Source: Coniochaeta sp. PMI_546
Taxonomy: Eukaryota; Ascomycota; Sordariomycetes; Coniochaetales; Coniochaetaceae
NCBI GenBank assembly: GCA_021432605.1
Contig: MU271146.1
Span: 744,001-808,000 of the forward strand
Direction of reading: 5' to 3'
Length of the DNA stretch: 64,000 bases
Shown: one piece after another, positions 53,836 to 64,000 of the stretch
How positions within the stretch are numbered: position 1 is the first letter of the stretch
Layout: every line of letters begins with the position of its first letter
Position numbers and translations under genes: made by a program
The notes under the pieces: generated by a model
Databases searched by the model: none
What the model was told of the DNA's origin: nothing
Seen by the model: the letters and a program-made list of their open reading frames with translations, nothing else

Positions 53836-54502
53836 TGCTGAGGATATGCGCCGGGTGGGAATTTTTTCCTAGGGCCTCTTTACCTGGTATGACAGTTGGC
53901 TTCTGTTATGGTGTCTTACCCCAGAGTAACATTCAGAAGCTAACTGGACCAGCCCAACAGTTCCACATTCTCGCCACGCGTATCAATTTCTTTGTTATGA
54001 CAGAACCATCTTCCCTTTATATACATCGTCCTTAATTTCATAGCTGTGTCAATATACGAGGGACACCTTTGATCTATACCAGAGTCTCCTCTTGGTTGAA
54101 TCTCGAACATTGCCCATAAATACACCTCGAAATCGTGAACACAAATTAGGGGACGTCAGGTCTCAATGTACAATCCCTCTATAGGTAAGATTTAGCGTCT
54201 ATAAACACTTACAGAGCACATGAAGCACCGCAAATTCAATCTCATATCACCGTTGCCGTGAAAACATAACAGAATAATATACTAATGCTTCCATTGTTAC
54301 AGTCAAATTCTACACCTCACGTGGGCACAACCTCATACCTAGCCAAGTTGACACGCAATACTCTTAGATCCTGGATTGTCCCTTATCCATTAGTGTCACA
54401 TTAGCACGCCTTGCATGGTCACTTGTCTGGACTTATCTCTCTCTTCAGTGAAGAAGTACGACTAGAGTTTGCTCTTACGTAGCAAAGTCAAAGAGAAAAT
54501 AA

Positions 54503-54544
54503 CCTAAAATTTCGGCTATTATTTTAGGCATTGACAAGTCAATG
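54503..54544. repeat. Two adjacent small inverted repeats
   Basis: CCTAAAAT (54503-54510) pairs with ATTTTAGG (54521-54528), and CATTGAC-AA-GTCAATG forms a palindrome at 54529-54544. Confidence 0.7.
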
Positions 54545-55035
54545 AAGAAATAAAAATAAGAGAATAAAAGAAAGAGGATCTAGACTTAGACTCAGTAATC
54601 AACGACGAAGGGAAAGTTGCTAATCCCAACTCTGCGTACATATTATTACCCTAGATACTTCGTCACTTCTACGAGCATAAGGCAAGTAACAGAGTGATTT
54701 TCCCCAAAGCTCAGCAGCTGGCTAGGGAACACAGCCCTGAAACACTGCCGCATTATCGTAACTTGTGCGAAGGTCAGGACGATTGATGTGGTGGGCACAC
54801 GAGTGCTCTATCGTGTTGGTCTCACCACAATATCATGATCCAAAAGCATTCGCCACTTAAAGGCCATCCATAGCCACATTCTAACGGACAGTTTGTCGTG
54901 CCACAACTGAGATATTATCCCATCCGCCAGACCATTCTTTTCTTCGCTAGCATAGCCATCAGTGGCAGTGATGCTTTTGAAGGCGGCGTCGATCCGTAAA
55001 CGGTCTCCACTTTCATCTATGGTAGCATGTCGAGA

Positions 55036-55042
55036 TATATAA
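55036..55042 (+). promoter_or_regulatory. TATA box of the 8-Cys secreted protein gene
   Basis: TATATAA about 180 bases before the ATG at 55218. Confidence 0.45.
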
Positions 55043-55217
55043 CAGGAGCTGCTTGCACGGTCATAAGAGAAAGCCCTCTCTTCAGATCAGGACTTATAAT
55101 TACACAATACTACTTTACCATCATTTCGAATCCGTATATTCATACATTCACTCTATTTCCGAGGAGAACCTCAACGCCAAACAAGACTCTAAGGCCATCT
55201 TAACCTTCGCTATTACT

Positions 55218-55655
55218 ATGATTCGACCCACGTACATCATCACTACCCTCATCAGCTTCACGTGCAGCGTAGTCAATGCGTCTACGATAAACAAACGTGT
55301 CCCGATCCTAGGAACATTTGAGATTTCGACCGACTACGGCTGCCCAATCACCTATGGTACGAATTCGAGGCTCGTTACTGTCAACTTTGGCGACGCCTGT
55401 GGCAACTGCTTCCCAGTCACACCGTATGGTGACCCCAATGGCACCTACCAAACAGTCAGTAATTTAGCTATCGATCCGAGGTGTATGGTCACTCTTTTCC
55501 AGACAAATAATTGTCAGGATCCCGGTATAGTCACTGGACCTGCATGCTGGACCCCGGATGCCGGTATTAGGGGCTACTCGGTAGTTTGTCCCTCTTACCA
55601 TGGGAGCAGGAACTGGGTCCGCCCTTGCTATAGCGATCCTCTCTATGATGATTGA
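55218..55655 (+). CDS. Small secreted 8-cysteine protein, effector candidate
   Basis: Single exon, 145 residues. Residues 1-21 form a signal peptide (hydrophobic core YIITTLISFTCSVV). A short propeptide ends in INKR, a Kex2-type site, so the mature protein would start VPILGTFEIS. The mature part has eight cysteines: DYGC, DACGNC, PRC, NNC, PAC, VVC and RPC. The second half (CMVTLFQTNNCQD, CWTPDAGIRGYSVVCP) follows a pattern I have seen in many small secreted fungal proteins without known function. The frame is open further upstream but only from non-ATG codons. The gene sits alone in an AT-rich, gene-poor stretch. Confidence 0.78.
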   Translation: MIRPTYIITTLISFTCSVVNASTINKRVPILGTFEISTDYGCPITYGTNSRLVTVNFGDACGNCFPVTPYGDPNGTYQTVSNLAIDPRCMVTLFQTNNCQDPGIVTGPACWTPDAGIRGYSVVCPSYHGSRNWVRPCYSDPLYDD

Positions 55656-56476
55656 TTCTAGCAAAAGGTAGACTGCCAAGTGGTGGGGCTGGGTGCGTGG
55701 TAGGATGGGTCGTTTTCGAGTTGGAACAGGCTTGGACACATTAGCATAGCAGACGGCGCGGCACGGTATTCAGGACACGGTTAGAATAGTGCAGATGTTG
55801 AGGTAGATGCTGGCATCACACCTCTAGAAATTTACCATTACAATCACTTGACTTACCGCGGAGGATGAACCTCGTAAGGGTGAGCTAAGCTAGAATAGCA
55901 ACACCACAAGGGCTTCAGACCGACCGCTATGGCTCCTCACTTCCTCACGAAGGTACTCCCTTGGACTGATTCCTTCAAAATTCCATTTTCGATGTCATGG
56001 TATGTCAGATCATATTTCATCAACTTTCTTCTTTAGATCAACCCTGATAGGTCAAGACATTGCGCATATTATCACGCCACGATCAAGTCATCCACAATCG
56101 AACGTATGTCTACTGCAAGCCTGACCACTCAGTAGCCTGAGAGCAAAGCTGAATACCATGATCACTGTCAGAAAACCATAGGATTGGTCTCTGTAAGTGC
56201 AACAATCCGTCACTTTTCCCCAAAGCCAATGGCATAGAGGGGCTCTGTATAGACGCCTCACCGGTCATGCATTGCTAAGGTGATTCTGGCAGATCGAAAA
56301 TTACATCACACCAACTCATCAACAATGATATTCCAGTGGCTATCAAAGTCTGGTCGTCGTTGTGGGAGATATAAAGTTGCAATGTTCCCAACGAAGGGTC
56401 TCAGTCGCGCGACGCTCGCCTCCAGAACTCCTGCCCGAAAATAACCAGCTTTCCATCCAACATATAACGTGTCATC
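55656..56476. other. Intergenic
   Basis: No supported gene. A minus-strand frame at 56306-56926 overlaps the next gene and looks like its shadow. Confidence 0.55.
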
Positions 56477-57595
56477 ATGGGTTTCAGTTATCAGGACAAC
56501 GTCGTCAAGTTTCCCTTCAAGGCTCCGGATGGTTGTGTCTTCATCGCAGCCGTGTTCGAAGTCAAGGAACTCTGCATTTCCTCCGGAGAGGACCCTGATG
56601 AGAAGAACAAAGTCGGCGACAGGCACCTCTTCACAGCTGCGAAACCCGAGATTACCTTTCGGGTTGGACGCACCCCTACCCCGGAGGTGGCCCTGTTTTG
56701 GAACAATCGCATAGCGGCGAACAACTGTACATTCGGCCATCTTGCCGGTGAACTGAGCTTCGCGTTCATAGGCACTTTGACGTTCAATGTCCAGTGGGGC
56801 AAACTCTCGCAACACACATTTGCTCTTACGTTCGCTGACGTCGGTCTGGCTCAAGGGCGCAGCGACAAGGCCAACAACTGGTGGTTCGGCGGCAAGCACT
56901 GCCAGTGGGACACAGTCAGTCAGCATTCAGTCGCAGCTATCGGCTACGACGTCCTCAACTTTCCGTCATCACCCTTCTGGAACTGGAACGCGCGGTTCCG
57001 GCGCGGCGGTAACGACATCGCCACCGTCGAGATAGAGAGTCTTGCGCCAGAGCCATTTTTACTCCAGAATCTGGACGGTGCGTACCAGGGCGAGCATACA
57101 CGAGATGTGTTCCAGACCAAAGACAGGGCAGCGGAGCTAGGGATCACAATTTCAGAGAGCACCAGCTACGCTCCGCCCTTTGTAGCGTACCTGTCGAAAG
57201 AGGACAGGGCAGCACTGCAGCTGTTCACAGTCTCCAGAGGCCAGCTACCTAATATTCTTGTGCAGCGGGACGCGTCGGGCAAGACAACCCCCTTCGATAC
57301 CAGTCTCGGCGACCAGCTCCACAACGGCCAACGCGCGGCTATCTTTGTCGTTGACGACGACGGTTCGATCTACGCCAGTCCGCAGTATCACCCATACCTG
57401 TTCACGCATTCCACCTTGTTGTCTGGACAGGCTGCCGCATCGGCAGGGTTGCTTGTCGCTAGGGATGGGGTGGTTCAAGTTGCTGTTAAGGGGTGCGACA
57501 GGTACAAGTTCAGCCCTAGTGACCTTCGAGCATCAAGGCAGTTGGTGGAGGCTCTCATGCGGATTGGATATACTGCGTCGGTCAAGTTCGAATAG
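56477..57595 (+). CDS. Hypothetical two-part protein
   Basis: Open frame of 372 residues starting MGFSYQDNVVKFPFKAPDG. There is no signal peptide or membrane helix. The N-terminal half is beta-rich and aromatic (GELSFAFIGTLTFNVQWG, DKANNWWFGGKHCQWD, FWNWNARFRRGG). The C-terminal half has IFVVDDDGSIYASPQYHP, HSTLLSGQAAASAGLLVARDG split by a short gap, and SRQLVEALMRIGYT. This end resembles a small module, found in various bacterial and fungal proteins, of the type FHHSSFLAGGPVAAAGE. I know no function for it and the resemblance is read from memory. Confidence 0.65.
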   Translation: MGFSYQDNVVKFPFKAPDGCVFIAAVFEVKELCISSGEDPDEKNKVGDRHLFTAAKPEITFRVGRTPTPEVALFWNNRIAANNCTFGHLAGELSFAFIGTLTFNVQWGKLSQHTFALTFADVGLAQGRSDKANNWWFGGKHCQWDTVSQHSVAAIGYDVLNFPSSPFWNWNARFRRGGNDIATVEIESLAPEPFLLQNLDGAYQGEHTRDVFQTKDRAAELGITISESTSYAPPFVAYLSKEDRAALQLFTVSRGQLPNILVQRDASGKTTPFDTSLGDQLHNGQRAAIFVVDDDGSIYASPQYHPYLFTHSTLLSGQAAASAGLLVARDGVVQVAVKGCDRYKFSPSDLRASRQLVEALMRIGYTASVKFE

Positions 57596-58662
57596 GATGG
57601 CTACTCGGCTCAAGCGTACGAACATGTGTCTCGGGAATCTGAATTCGAAGATAATTAGTCCAAAGGAGTCCATCTATTTCGCTCTACCATAGGTTGTGTA
57701 ATCAGAAATTGACCTCAAGATATCCCAATGCCTATTCGACTCGGGCAATAAGCGGCAAACCCTCTGACAATGGGGAAGTTTACCTTCTGTACCGGGTATT
57801 TACACTTCGCAAGAGTCAGGCAATATACTTCACGTCGTGTCTCTAGCGAGTTGTCGAGAAGTAGACGATCTCTAGGCCGGTAGTGCCCTTGCTGATAAGC
57901 TCCGTGCTCGGAGCTACAGCCGCAGGCGTCTGGGACTAGACGACATCTGAGTATCGAAGTCACTTGATAAAACGAGGCTAATCCAAAGTTGCGCGCCGTA
58001 GTCGAGGTGGTAATGAATAGATGTGCCTTACCTTACCGGCTCAGTTATAAGGTTCTGATGCAAGATATAAGGGTTGAACAGGCTATCTAGGAGGATCTAC
58101 CCAGACGCGATGTAGTGAAAACGAGAAAGGAGCACTCGAAGGATCGTCCGCTAGAACGGTCTTCTACTGCTTTTCTACTCCCTGCTCTCAGACGCGACCT
58201 TCCGGTCATGTATTACCTTCTCTCAAACAGACTAAGGCGTGGGGACGTTAAAAAGCAACGAAAGGAAAACAATCGGAGAGCCAAGGAAAGTGACAATCAC
58301 ATATCAATTATACTGTTTGTAATCGGAGTTCAGATTTCGCATAGCACCATCACACACCTATTCATACGTACTCGCTGCGATGGCTGCGTGCCCGGGGGTG
58401 GCGGGCGACTATCTTTCTTCTTCTTCAGGCGCTGCAGCCTCTACCACTCCCACTCCCACTCCCACTCCATATCATCCCAGGAAAACAAGACGTTTAGCGC
58501 ACATATCTGATGCCACGACGCAATATTTGTACCATCGTAACTCTCTAACATCGCCTAACTCTTTCCCCGCATTTCACCTTCTGTCGTCGACTGCCAGTCT
58601 TTGTTGGCTCGCTCTACCATTCTACCATTCAGCTAAGAGCGAGTACGAGCCCACGTCCTACC
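57596..58662. other. Intergenic, with CACTCC repeat near the right end
   Basis: No supported gene. A short tandem repeat of CACTCC/CCCACT units at 58444-58468 lies in the probable leader of the kinase gene. Confidence 0.55.
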
Positions 58663-60116
58663 ATGGCATCCCCCCCTCCAAACAATCCGCAAGACGTCGA
58701 GTTCTACAACGACGGAGCGTCGTGCGAGGCAGCCGAGTCATACTGCTGCGGTTCCTTCCATCCCGTCCACCTAGGTGACGTGTTCCAAGATCGCTATGAG
58801 ATCATTCGAAAGCTCGGTAATGGTTCCTTCGCTACGGTGTGGCTGGCTGTGGACAGACACTTTGACAGGCCCGAAAATCATTCTAGCAGACCAACCAGTG
58901 ATGGGCATAAATCTTTCCAAGCAACCTCTAAGTATGTCGCACTCAAGGTTGAAGCCTCTGGTAGGGAAGCTTCTCAGGAACTCGATATACTGCGCGTGCT
59001 TGCTTCCAAAGCCGAGAACAGCCCTGATGCGGAAAATATTGTTGGACTTACCGACTCATTCATCCACGAAGGACCCAACGGAAAGCATCACTGCCTTGTT
59101 TCCATTCCTATGGGGCCGAGCGTAGCATCTTCCATGAACCAGCCGCCCGACTACGTCACCCGGTTCCCGTTAGACCAAGCCAGGAACATTCTGCGAAGTG
59201 TTCTCAAGGGGCTCCGGTTCTTGCACAGCCACGGTGTCGTCCACGGCGACCTCCAATCAGGAAATTTTCTTTTTCCCATCAAGGGCCTGTGTGATGTTTC
59301 TCTTGAGAGTCTTCGACAGCAAGAATCAAGCCCCAGAGTCCACCAGCTGTGGAAGGGAAGCGACAGCTTGGACGGACGAGTTCCAAAGTATCTCGTCGAG
59401 GCTGAACCAATCTCAGGGGACTTGGTTTCTATGATAAGTGATAGAGTGGGTATCTGTGATTTTGGCGGAGGTAAGCAAGAGTCAACACCTCCTATCTTGG
59501 ACATTTGAAGCCGCTCCATCCCCCAACTGACATAGTCTTCTGTTCTTTGTCTGCAGCATTTCTCGCAGAGCAAGCACCACGGTCAATCGTGACGCCGGTA
59601 GCATTGAGGGCACCGGAAACGATCCTTCACGAGTCTGTCGGCCCTGCAATTGACATCTGGAGTTTTGGATGCCTGCTCTTTGAATACCTGGTTGGCGCGC
59701 CTCTTTTCGAAATCCCGCCTCTGCCTAGTGGCGTCGATGATATCATAGACGATGATCAACTCATCCAGTTCTCCGATATTCTCGGCCCACTGCCCCCTGG
59801 TCTTCTCGAAAAGTGGCAGCACCGGGATCAATACTATCTGGAGGATGGGCAGCGGAGATCCAGCGCCACAAATCCGATTGACAATTACATGAATCAGCAG
59901 TATGGTCTACCCGGGGCTGACAGCTCTCAAGCTGTCGTTGAGCCGCCAACGCCGTTAGACTCATTGGAGATCATGTTCCGCGAGCAGAAGCCTAGTGAGA
60001 TTGGAGACGACGAAGAGGCAGTCATCCTCTCATTGCTGCGGCAAATTCTCCGCTATGATCCGAACGAGCGTCCTTCTGCAGTTGACCTGCTGGAACATGT
60101 ATGGTTTAAGGAATAG
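58663..60116 (+). CDS. SRPK-like protein kinase with altered catalytic loop
   Basis: Two exons, 58663-59470 and 59557-60116, give 455 residues. SRPK family features: N-terminal FHPVHLGDVFQDRYEIIRKL, Gly loop GNGSFATVW from residue 52, VALK lysine at 95, and a long insert before DFG. The catalytic loop reads HGDLQSGN: Asp196 and Asn201 are present, but the usual Lys is Gln198. The DFG motif is Asp266, APE is in LRAPETIL, and DIWSFGCLLFEYLVG follows. The C terminus RYDPNERPSAVDLLEHVWF is normal. SR-protein kinases phosphorylate Arg-Ser-rich splicing factors. Expanded fungal SRPK-like genes are diverse, and loss of the catalytic-loop Lys leaves activity doubtful. Confidence 0.87.
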
Positions 60117-60604
60117 ACAATCATCAACCTGACCTGTCTTCATGACAAGATCCCAATGCTCCTACTTTCTGGCACAGACCTAAGCCTAAAAAGTGGATGG
60201 AGGAAATGTATGCATAAGCTAAAGCTTCAATGTAGGTCAACGAGACTATTCTAGGGGCATGGTATATGGCATTTATTCAATCTCTTGTGCAGTTGTTGCC
60301 GGTAGAGCCTATGTATCCTCCATCTTAGTCTAGGGGGATGGATCTATTGATCACAAAGCCAAGATTGTCTGCCAGCGTGTCTTATGCAGGCTCGCCAGCC
60401 CACCTCTTCCTTGCTATTCTCGTAAGCTCAAGCTGTTCTGGAGGCACTCAAGGCATCCCGTACAAGAGATAAGGATTGATTCATTCTCCAGACTCAAAGA
60501 GCAGGCAAGTAGGGCTTTCACGTGGTCGATACTGTGTTCGCAACCGACCCCCTTCGACACTTTTGCAGCTAGACCTGAGAACATAGGGCTAGTTACCACC
60601 GTGA
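60117..60604. other. Intergenic, convergent 3' flanks
   Basis: No supported gene between the kinase and the polygalacturonase. Confidence 0.6.
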
Positions 60605-62129
60605 CTACTCGAGCCCATTAAACGGCCCAGTACAGTTGAGCCCCAGGACCGCCTCATCAACATTCAAGCAGTACGCCTCTTTAGTCCCAGCCGGGCTCGT
60701 GACCAGGATATCCTCCGCCCTGATGTTTGTACAAGCCGTCTCCCCACTACAGGCAATAGCAGCAATATCCGGCGAGAAATGGGCATTCGTGCTCCCCTTG
60801 AAGTTCCTAAAGACAATATCATCAATGGTCAACAGCGACGGGAACTCTCGGCACAGCGTCAGGTTGTTCTGCTTGTAGCACCCGTTGATCTCGATCGCGT
60901 AGTCGACGCTGTCGACGTTCAGGTCCTCCCAGGTGCAGTTCCGCACCCGTCCGCTGCCGCCTCCCCCCACGAGATCCGCGTGCGTGGACGAGAAGATGTT
61001 GGGCCAGACCTTGATGCGGGCGCCCGTGCCGGCGGCCTTGAGGGTTATGTTGGAGACCATCACGTCCTCGACGATGTCGTAGACGCCCGGGTACTGGCCG
61101 AGTGAGCCGACGGATATGCCGTGGGAGTGGCTGCAGTCGAGACCTTGGATGAGCATTTGGGTGCTGTTGGGTTTGAAGGAGATGCAGTCTTGGGGAGAGG
61201 GTTGTTAGTGTGTTGTACGTTGTTGGTGCTTAAGGAATCGTTCTTAGGTGCTCAGGGATTCTTACCGTCACCGTTATCGATCACGGAATTCATGACTGTG
61301 ATGTCGCTGCTCCGGTAGAAGTCCCACCCATCAGTGTTGAGTGCTTGGTTGCTGCTGTGGCTCTGGCCGGAGATGCTGATATGGTCCCACACGACATTCG
61401 ATGAGTTGGCGACGAAGTGGTAGTACTGCGGGCTGTACTGCAAGTTCAGGCCGGAGAAGATGGCGTCTTTGAGACCGTCAATGCCAAATAGGACGGGTCG
61501 CAAGATGAAGATATTCTTGGCATACAAGTCGTACCACGCTTGCCCGTTGCCATCGATCGTGCCGCCTGAGATGAATCAGATGCTGCTTGAGTTTCTGCTG
61601 TGAGATAAGTGAGGCATACTTACCTCCATACATCAGTACATCCTCACCACCCAACTTGAAGAAGGTGGTAACGTTCTGGAAGCCAAACTGGAATCCGTGG
61701 GCCTGCCAGTAATCGGTGTCATTGGTAAATAATATTGTTCCCTGCACATCTGCGGGCAGAGCGTCTAAGCTGGTATCCGGATCCTTCTCTCAATGCTTTC
61801 GGGGATAGAGTATACCTACCGATATCGATGTGTTTCAAAAAGGTCAGGTCCAATGCTTTGCCAATGATATATGTCGTATCCTGCTGGAAGACCACGTGCC
61901 CGCCGTTATTACATCGATGCAGGGCAGTCAATATCTGGCACGAGTCATCCGACACACCGTCATTGTGGCTCTTCACGTAGCACACCTTGTCCCGCTTGGG
62001 AGGGTTTGGGATCGGCAGCCGTGGACTGTAAGGATGCGGAGCCAGGGTTGGACGAGGGGATAAGTAAGAGACAGTCGCCTCTGTGAGCGCGGAGCCCGCG
62101 ATCATCAGGAGTGCTAACAGCTTCATCAT
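60605..62129 (-). CDS. Exopolygalacturonase, GH28
   Basis: Secreted pectin-degrading enzyme that releases galacturonic acid from chain ends. Four exons, 62129-61820, 61749-61624, 61565-61266 and 61188-60605, give 439 residues. A signal peptide ([16 protein letters not shown]) is followed by a basic PPKRDK segment. The beta-helix core carries all GH28 motifs: NTDGWDF, NGDDCISF (rebuilt across the third intron), [10 protein letters not shown] and [25 protein letters not shown] and [10 protein letters not shown] are exo-type features. Many N-glycosylation sites are visible (NDT, NVT, NSS, NCT). All three introns are short GT-AG introns and each junction rebuilds a conserved stretch. The neighbouring gene on the same strand is a secreted multicopper oxidase. 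Confidence 0.93.
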
Positions 62130-62962
62130 GGCAAGGTAATAGCAAGACTTGGCTCAAGTCTACAGGCGATCTGTCCAAGCGGATAGCGTGCAGAGCAGAT
62201 TCGTGTTTGATGCCCCATCTCGGGACCAGCTTTCATATAGATCGCGTCACGAATGCTGCCACAGGTCTATGATGGTAAGTCCCGGTTGCTCTTCCCAGCA
62301 AAACCTGCAGGACGACTGCTATTTTCAGTCCATGGCCAATATTCCGAGTGACTGTTGAAATATTCCGTGCTTAGCGGCAGCCATAGTGAGCGAAGACGGC
62401 AGTAGATCATCTCGATGCCGGCCTTCGGCGCTGTCCTGGTCGGTGCGTTACCAAGTCTCTGGGTCAACTATCGGTTCCATGAACCGTAGTGACAGAGGCG
62501 AACATGCACCTAGACAGCATCAACAGGCATCACTGATGAGCTAACGCTGGTAGGTGAGGGGTTGCACAGTTCTGCAGGGGTTGGAGTAAGCATAACCGGC
62601 GGAGACATGTTCAGAGGCAGATTGTTGCCAAGCTTATTGGAGGGTTTTCTGTGACCGCGGCATCGCTCAGCCGTGAGAGTCTCACTTCAGGTCTACGAAC
62701 TCCAATGCAAGGAGGTCGGGGCTTGAGTTCCCAATACGAGGTAATTGTGAAAGATGCCTGGAGAAGTGTCATCCTCATATTCCCCCCCTGCCACGTTTGA
62801 CTTCGCACAATAGCAGCTCTGTACATTGCAGATCAATCTCAACAATATAAAATAGAATAGACTTAGACCTAGATTTAGTCCAACACTGACTCAATAGGAA
62901 ACAATATGTCTAGCCTCGTACCTGAATTCGAACCGCCTCCCTCACTCGTATAAACAAATCCA
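62130..62962. other. Intergenic
   Basis: Promoter of the polygalacturonase and 3' flank of the multicopper oxidase. No supported frame. Confidence 0.6.
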
Positions 62963-64000
62963 TTAGTACTTCTTCCCCGGCTTGGCGATACAATTCTCAA
63001 ATCCGTTCCCAAATAGATACTCGTCCGGCACCTGCGGGAACTTATCCACTCCGTCAAGCAACGCCAGCGCCATTCCCCCAAACAAATGATCCTGAATATG
63101 GCAATGCAGCAAGAACGGGCCCGGGTTCACACTCTGATACCTCAGCACCAGAAACCCTGGCGTCCCCATCGATGGTAATGTCGGGAACGTGTCGCGAAGA
63201 GGCGGGTTGACGAAATTGAACGTCCCCGGTGGCAGCACCTTGGCCGCTTCTGCTACGGACGAATAGTTCCACACCCCTATCCCGGATCCGACGACAAAGA
63301 ACCTGTTGCTGTGCTTGTGGATCGGGTGCGCTGGACTGATTGGCGCTACAGGCTGGATGACGAGGTCGGTCCAGGTGCCATTCTTATTTGAGATGGTCAG
63401 GTTTTGTTGGCTGGCCGCCTCGCCGGGGTTGAAGAGAAGGGGGCTGTTCTCGTCCAGATCGATGGGGAAGGACTCGTTGTCTAACACCCATTTCCAGCTG
63501 AATCCCGCGTTGTCGATGTGCAGCAGGATGGTTTGGTCGATGTCCTGGCCTGGCGCCTCGGGGGGAAAGGGGATGGCCTTGCTCTCGTTTAGAAAGACTG
63601 TGTCGGCGGTTGCGTTTACGCCACCCAGCGTAACGAAGGGTTTGTCTACTACGCTAGAGCAATTACGGGCGTTGGCATATACTAGAAGTCCAGTGGCCTG
63701 GATGATCTGCGCGATGTCGCCGCTGACGGAGCGGATGGTGTATTTGGCCGGTGGTTTGTCGAGCTTGACGACGATTGAGTAACGCTGCCCGCTGCTCATC
63801 TGCACGGCATCTGCGGGTGTCGGTGTCACCCAGCGGCCGTCAATGGCTACAACTATCATCTGATGCTCGTCGATAGAGAAGATATTCGATAGTTGACCGA
63901 CACCAGTCAGGTCAAAGCGGGCGTATTTGTCTGCTGGGTCTACGAAAAAGATCTCTTGCTCGCCGGTGCTGGGGTGGCAGCCGGCGAAGACGCCATCGGG
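62963..64000 (-). CDS. Multicopper oxidase (laccase-like), 3' part
   Basis: The C-terminal 345 residues or so of a multicopper oxidase; the gene continues past the right edge, and the frame is open from 64000 down to the stop at 62963. The start of the visible part (GVFAGCHPSTGEQEIFFVD, then LSNIFSIDEHQMIVVAIDG) belongs to cupredoxin domain 2. Copper-binding motifs of domain 3 are intact: HPIHKHSNRFF and HCHIQDHLFGGMALAL, with Met at the axial position of the type 1 site. Such enzymes oxidise phenols, or metals in ferroxidase types. FNFVNPPLRDTFPTLPSMG is typical of ascomycete laccase-like enzymes. The N-terminal motifs lie outside the window, so the subclass is open. Confidence 0.9.
   Translation of the reverse strand, partial: PDGVFAGCHPSTGEQEIFFVDPADKYARFDLTGVGQLSNIFSIDEHQMIVVAIDGRWVTPTPADAVQMSSGQRYSIVVKLDKPPAKYTIRSVSGDIAQIIQATGLLVYANARNCSSVVDKPFVTLGGVNATADTVFLNESKAIPFPPEAPGQDIDQTILLHIDNAGFSWKWVLDNESFPIDLDENSPLLFNPGEAASQQNLTISNKNGTWTDLVIQPVAPISPAHPIHKHSNRFFVVGSGIGVWNYSSVAEAAKVLPPGTFNFVNPPLRDTFPTLPSMGTPGFLVLRYQSVNPGPFLLHCHIQDHLFGGMALALLDGVDKFPQVPDEYLFGNGFENCIAKPGKKY

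Larger units (their letters stand above)
53836..55217. other. AT-rich gene-poor region
   Basis: About 1.4 kb with low GC and no supported frame. It contains adjacent inverted repeats at 54503-54544 and the promoter of the 8-Cys secreted protein gene. Confidence 0.55.

Noticed and set aside
62920-62945. GGTTCGAATT on the minus strand, T-loop-like
   Set aside because: The flanking bases do not form a T stem and no acceptor or anticodon stem can be drawn, so it is not a tRNA gene.

Overview
This window is nuclear DNA from a filamentous ascomycete (Pezizomycotina). The evidence is about 26 protein genes on both strands, most cut by one to three short introns (about 50-150 bases) with GT-AG ends and TACTAAC/CTAAC-like branch sites, and families typical of this group: Zn2Cys6 regulators, DUF3433 and DUF7053 proteins, CYP53, GH28 exopolygalacturonase, multicopper oxidase, and the fungal AAA ATPase family with a DUF7025-like front part. 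I could not fix the genus. I recognised no tRNA, rRNA, CRISPR array, virus-like element or intact transposon.

Layout. 1-8.6 kb: the 3' end of an MFS sugar transporter, a spliced 77-residue cysteine-rich secreted peptide of CS-alpha-beta (defensin-like) pattern, a conserved membrane protein, an AAA ATPase, and a DUF7053-like protein. 8.6-16 kb is a housekeeping block: a disordered protein with KEN and D boxes, thymidylate kinase, GTP cyclohydrolase I and TAF11. 16.9-25.6 kb: a DUF3433 membrane protein, a remnant of a second AAA ATPase, a CYP53 P450 (benzoate 4-hydroxylase type), a small unknown protein, and a secreted GH24 muramidase with four cysteine-rich modules. 26-35.8 kb: a long acidic protein with adaptor-ear-like motifs, CFD1/NUBP2, S-adenosylmethionine decarboxylase with a very long upstream region, and a four-helix membrane protein. 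36.5-49 kb: a double Zn2Cys6 transcription factor, a polytopic membrane protein, an F-box protein, a D-2-hydroxyacid dehydrogenase, and a single-pass Ser/Thr-rich surface protein. 50.5-64 kb: a dynamin-like GTPase with a long repetitive charged helical tail, a secreted 8-Cys protein, an unknown 372-residue protein, an SRPK-like kinase lacking the catalytic-loop lysine, an exopolygalacturonase, and a multicopper oxidase cut by the window edge.

The most unusual signal is in the AAA ATPase at 3414-5540 (minus). Its residues 38-49 read ARTKQTARKATG. Residues 1-9, 11 and 12 of the histone H3 tail are matched exactly, with Ser10 replaced by Ala. Directly before it is a methionine in a much better initiation context than the upstream ATG. 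Initiation there followed by Met removal would give a protein whose free N terminus is an H3 tail. This is a candidate histone mimic.

The secreted or surface-acting genes (sugar transporter, cysteine-rich peptide, muramidase, 8-Cys protein, exopolygalacturonase, multicopper oxidase, CYP53) fit an organism that lives on or in plant material and competes with bacteria. That is inference from gene content only. Exon boundaries were placed by hand from splice consensus and reading-frame continuity; none is supported by transcripts here.
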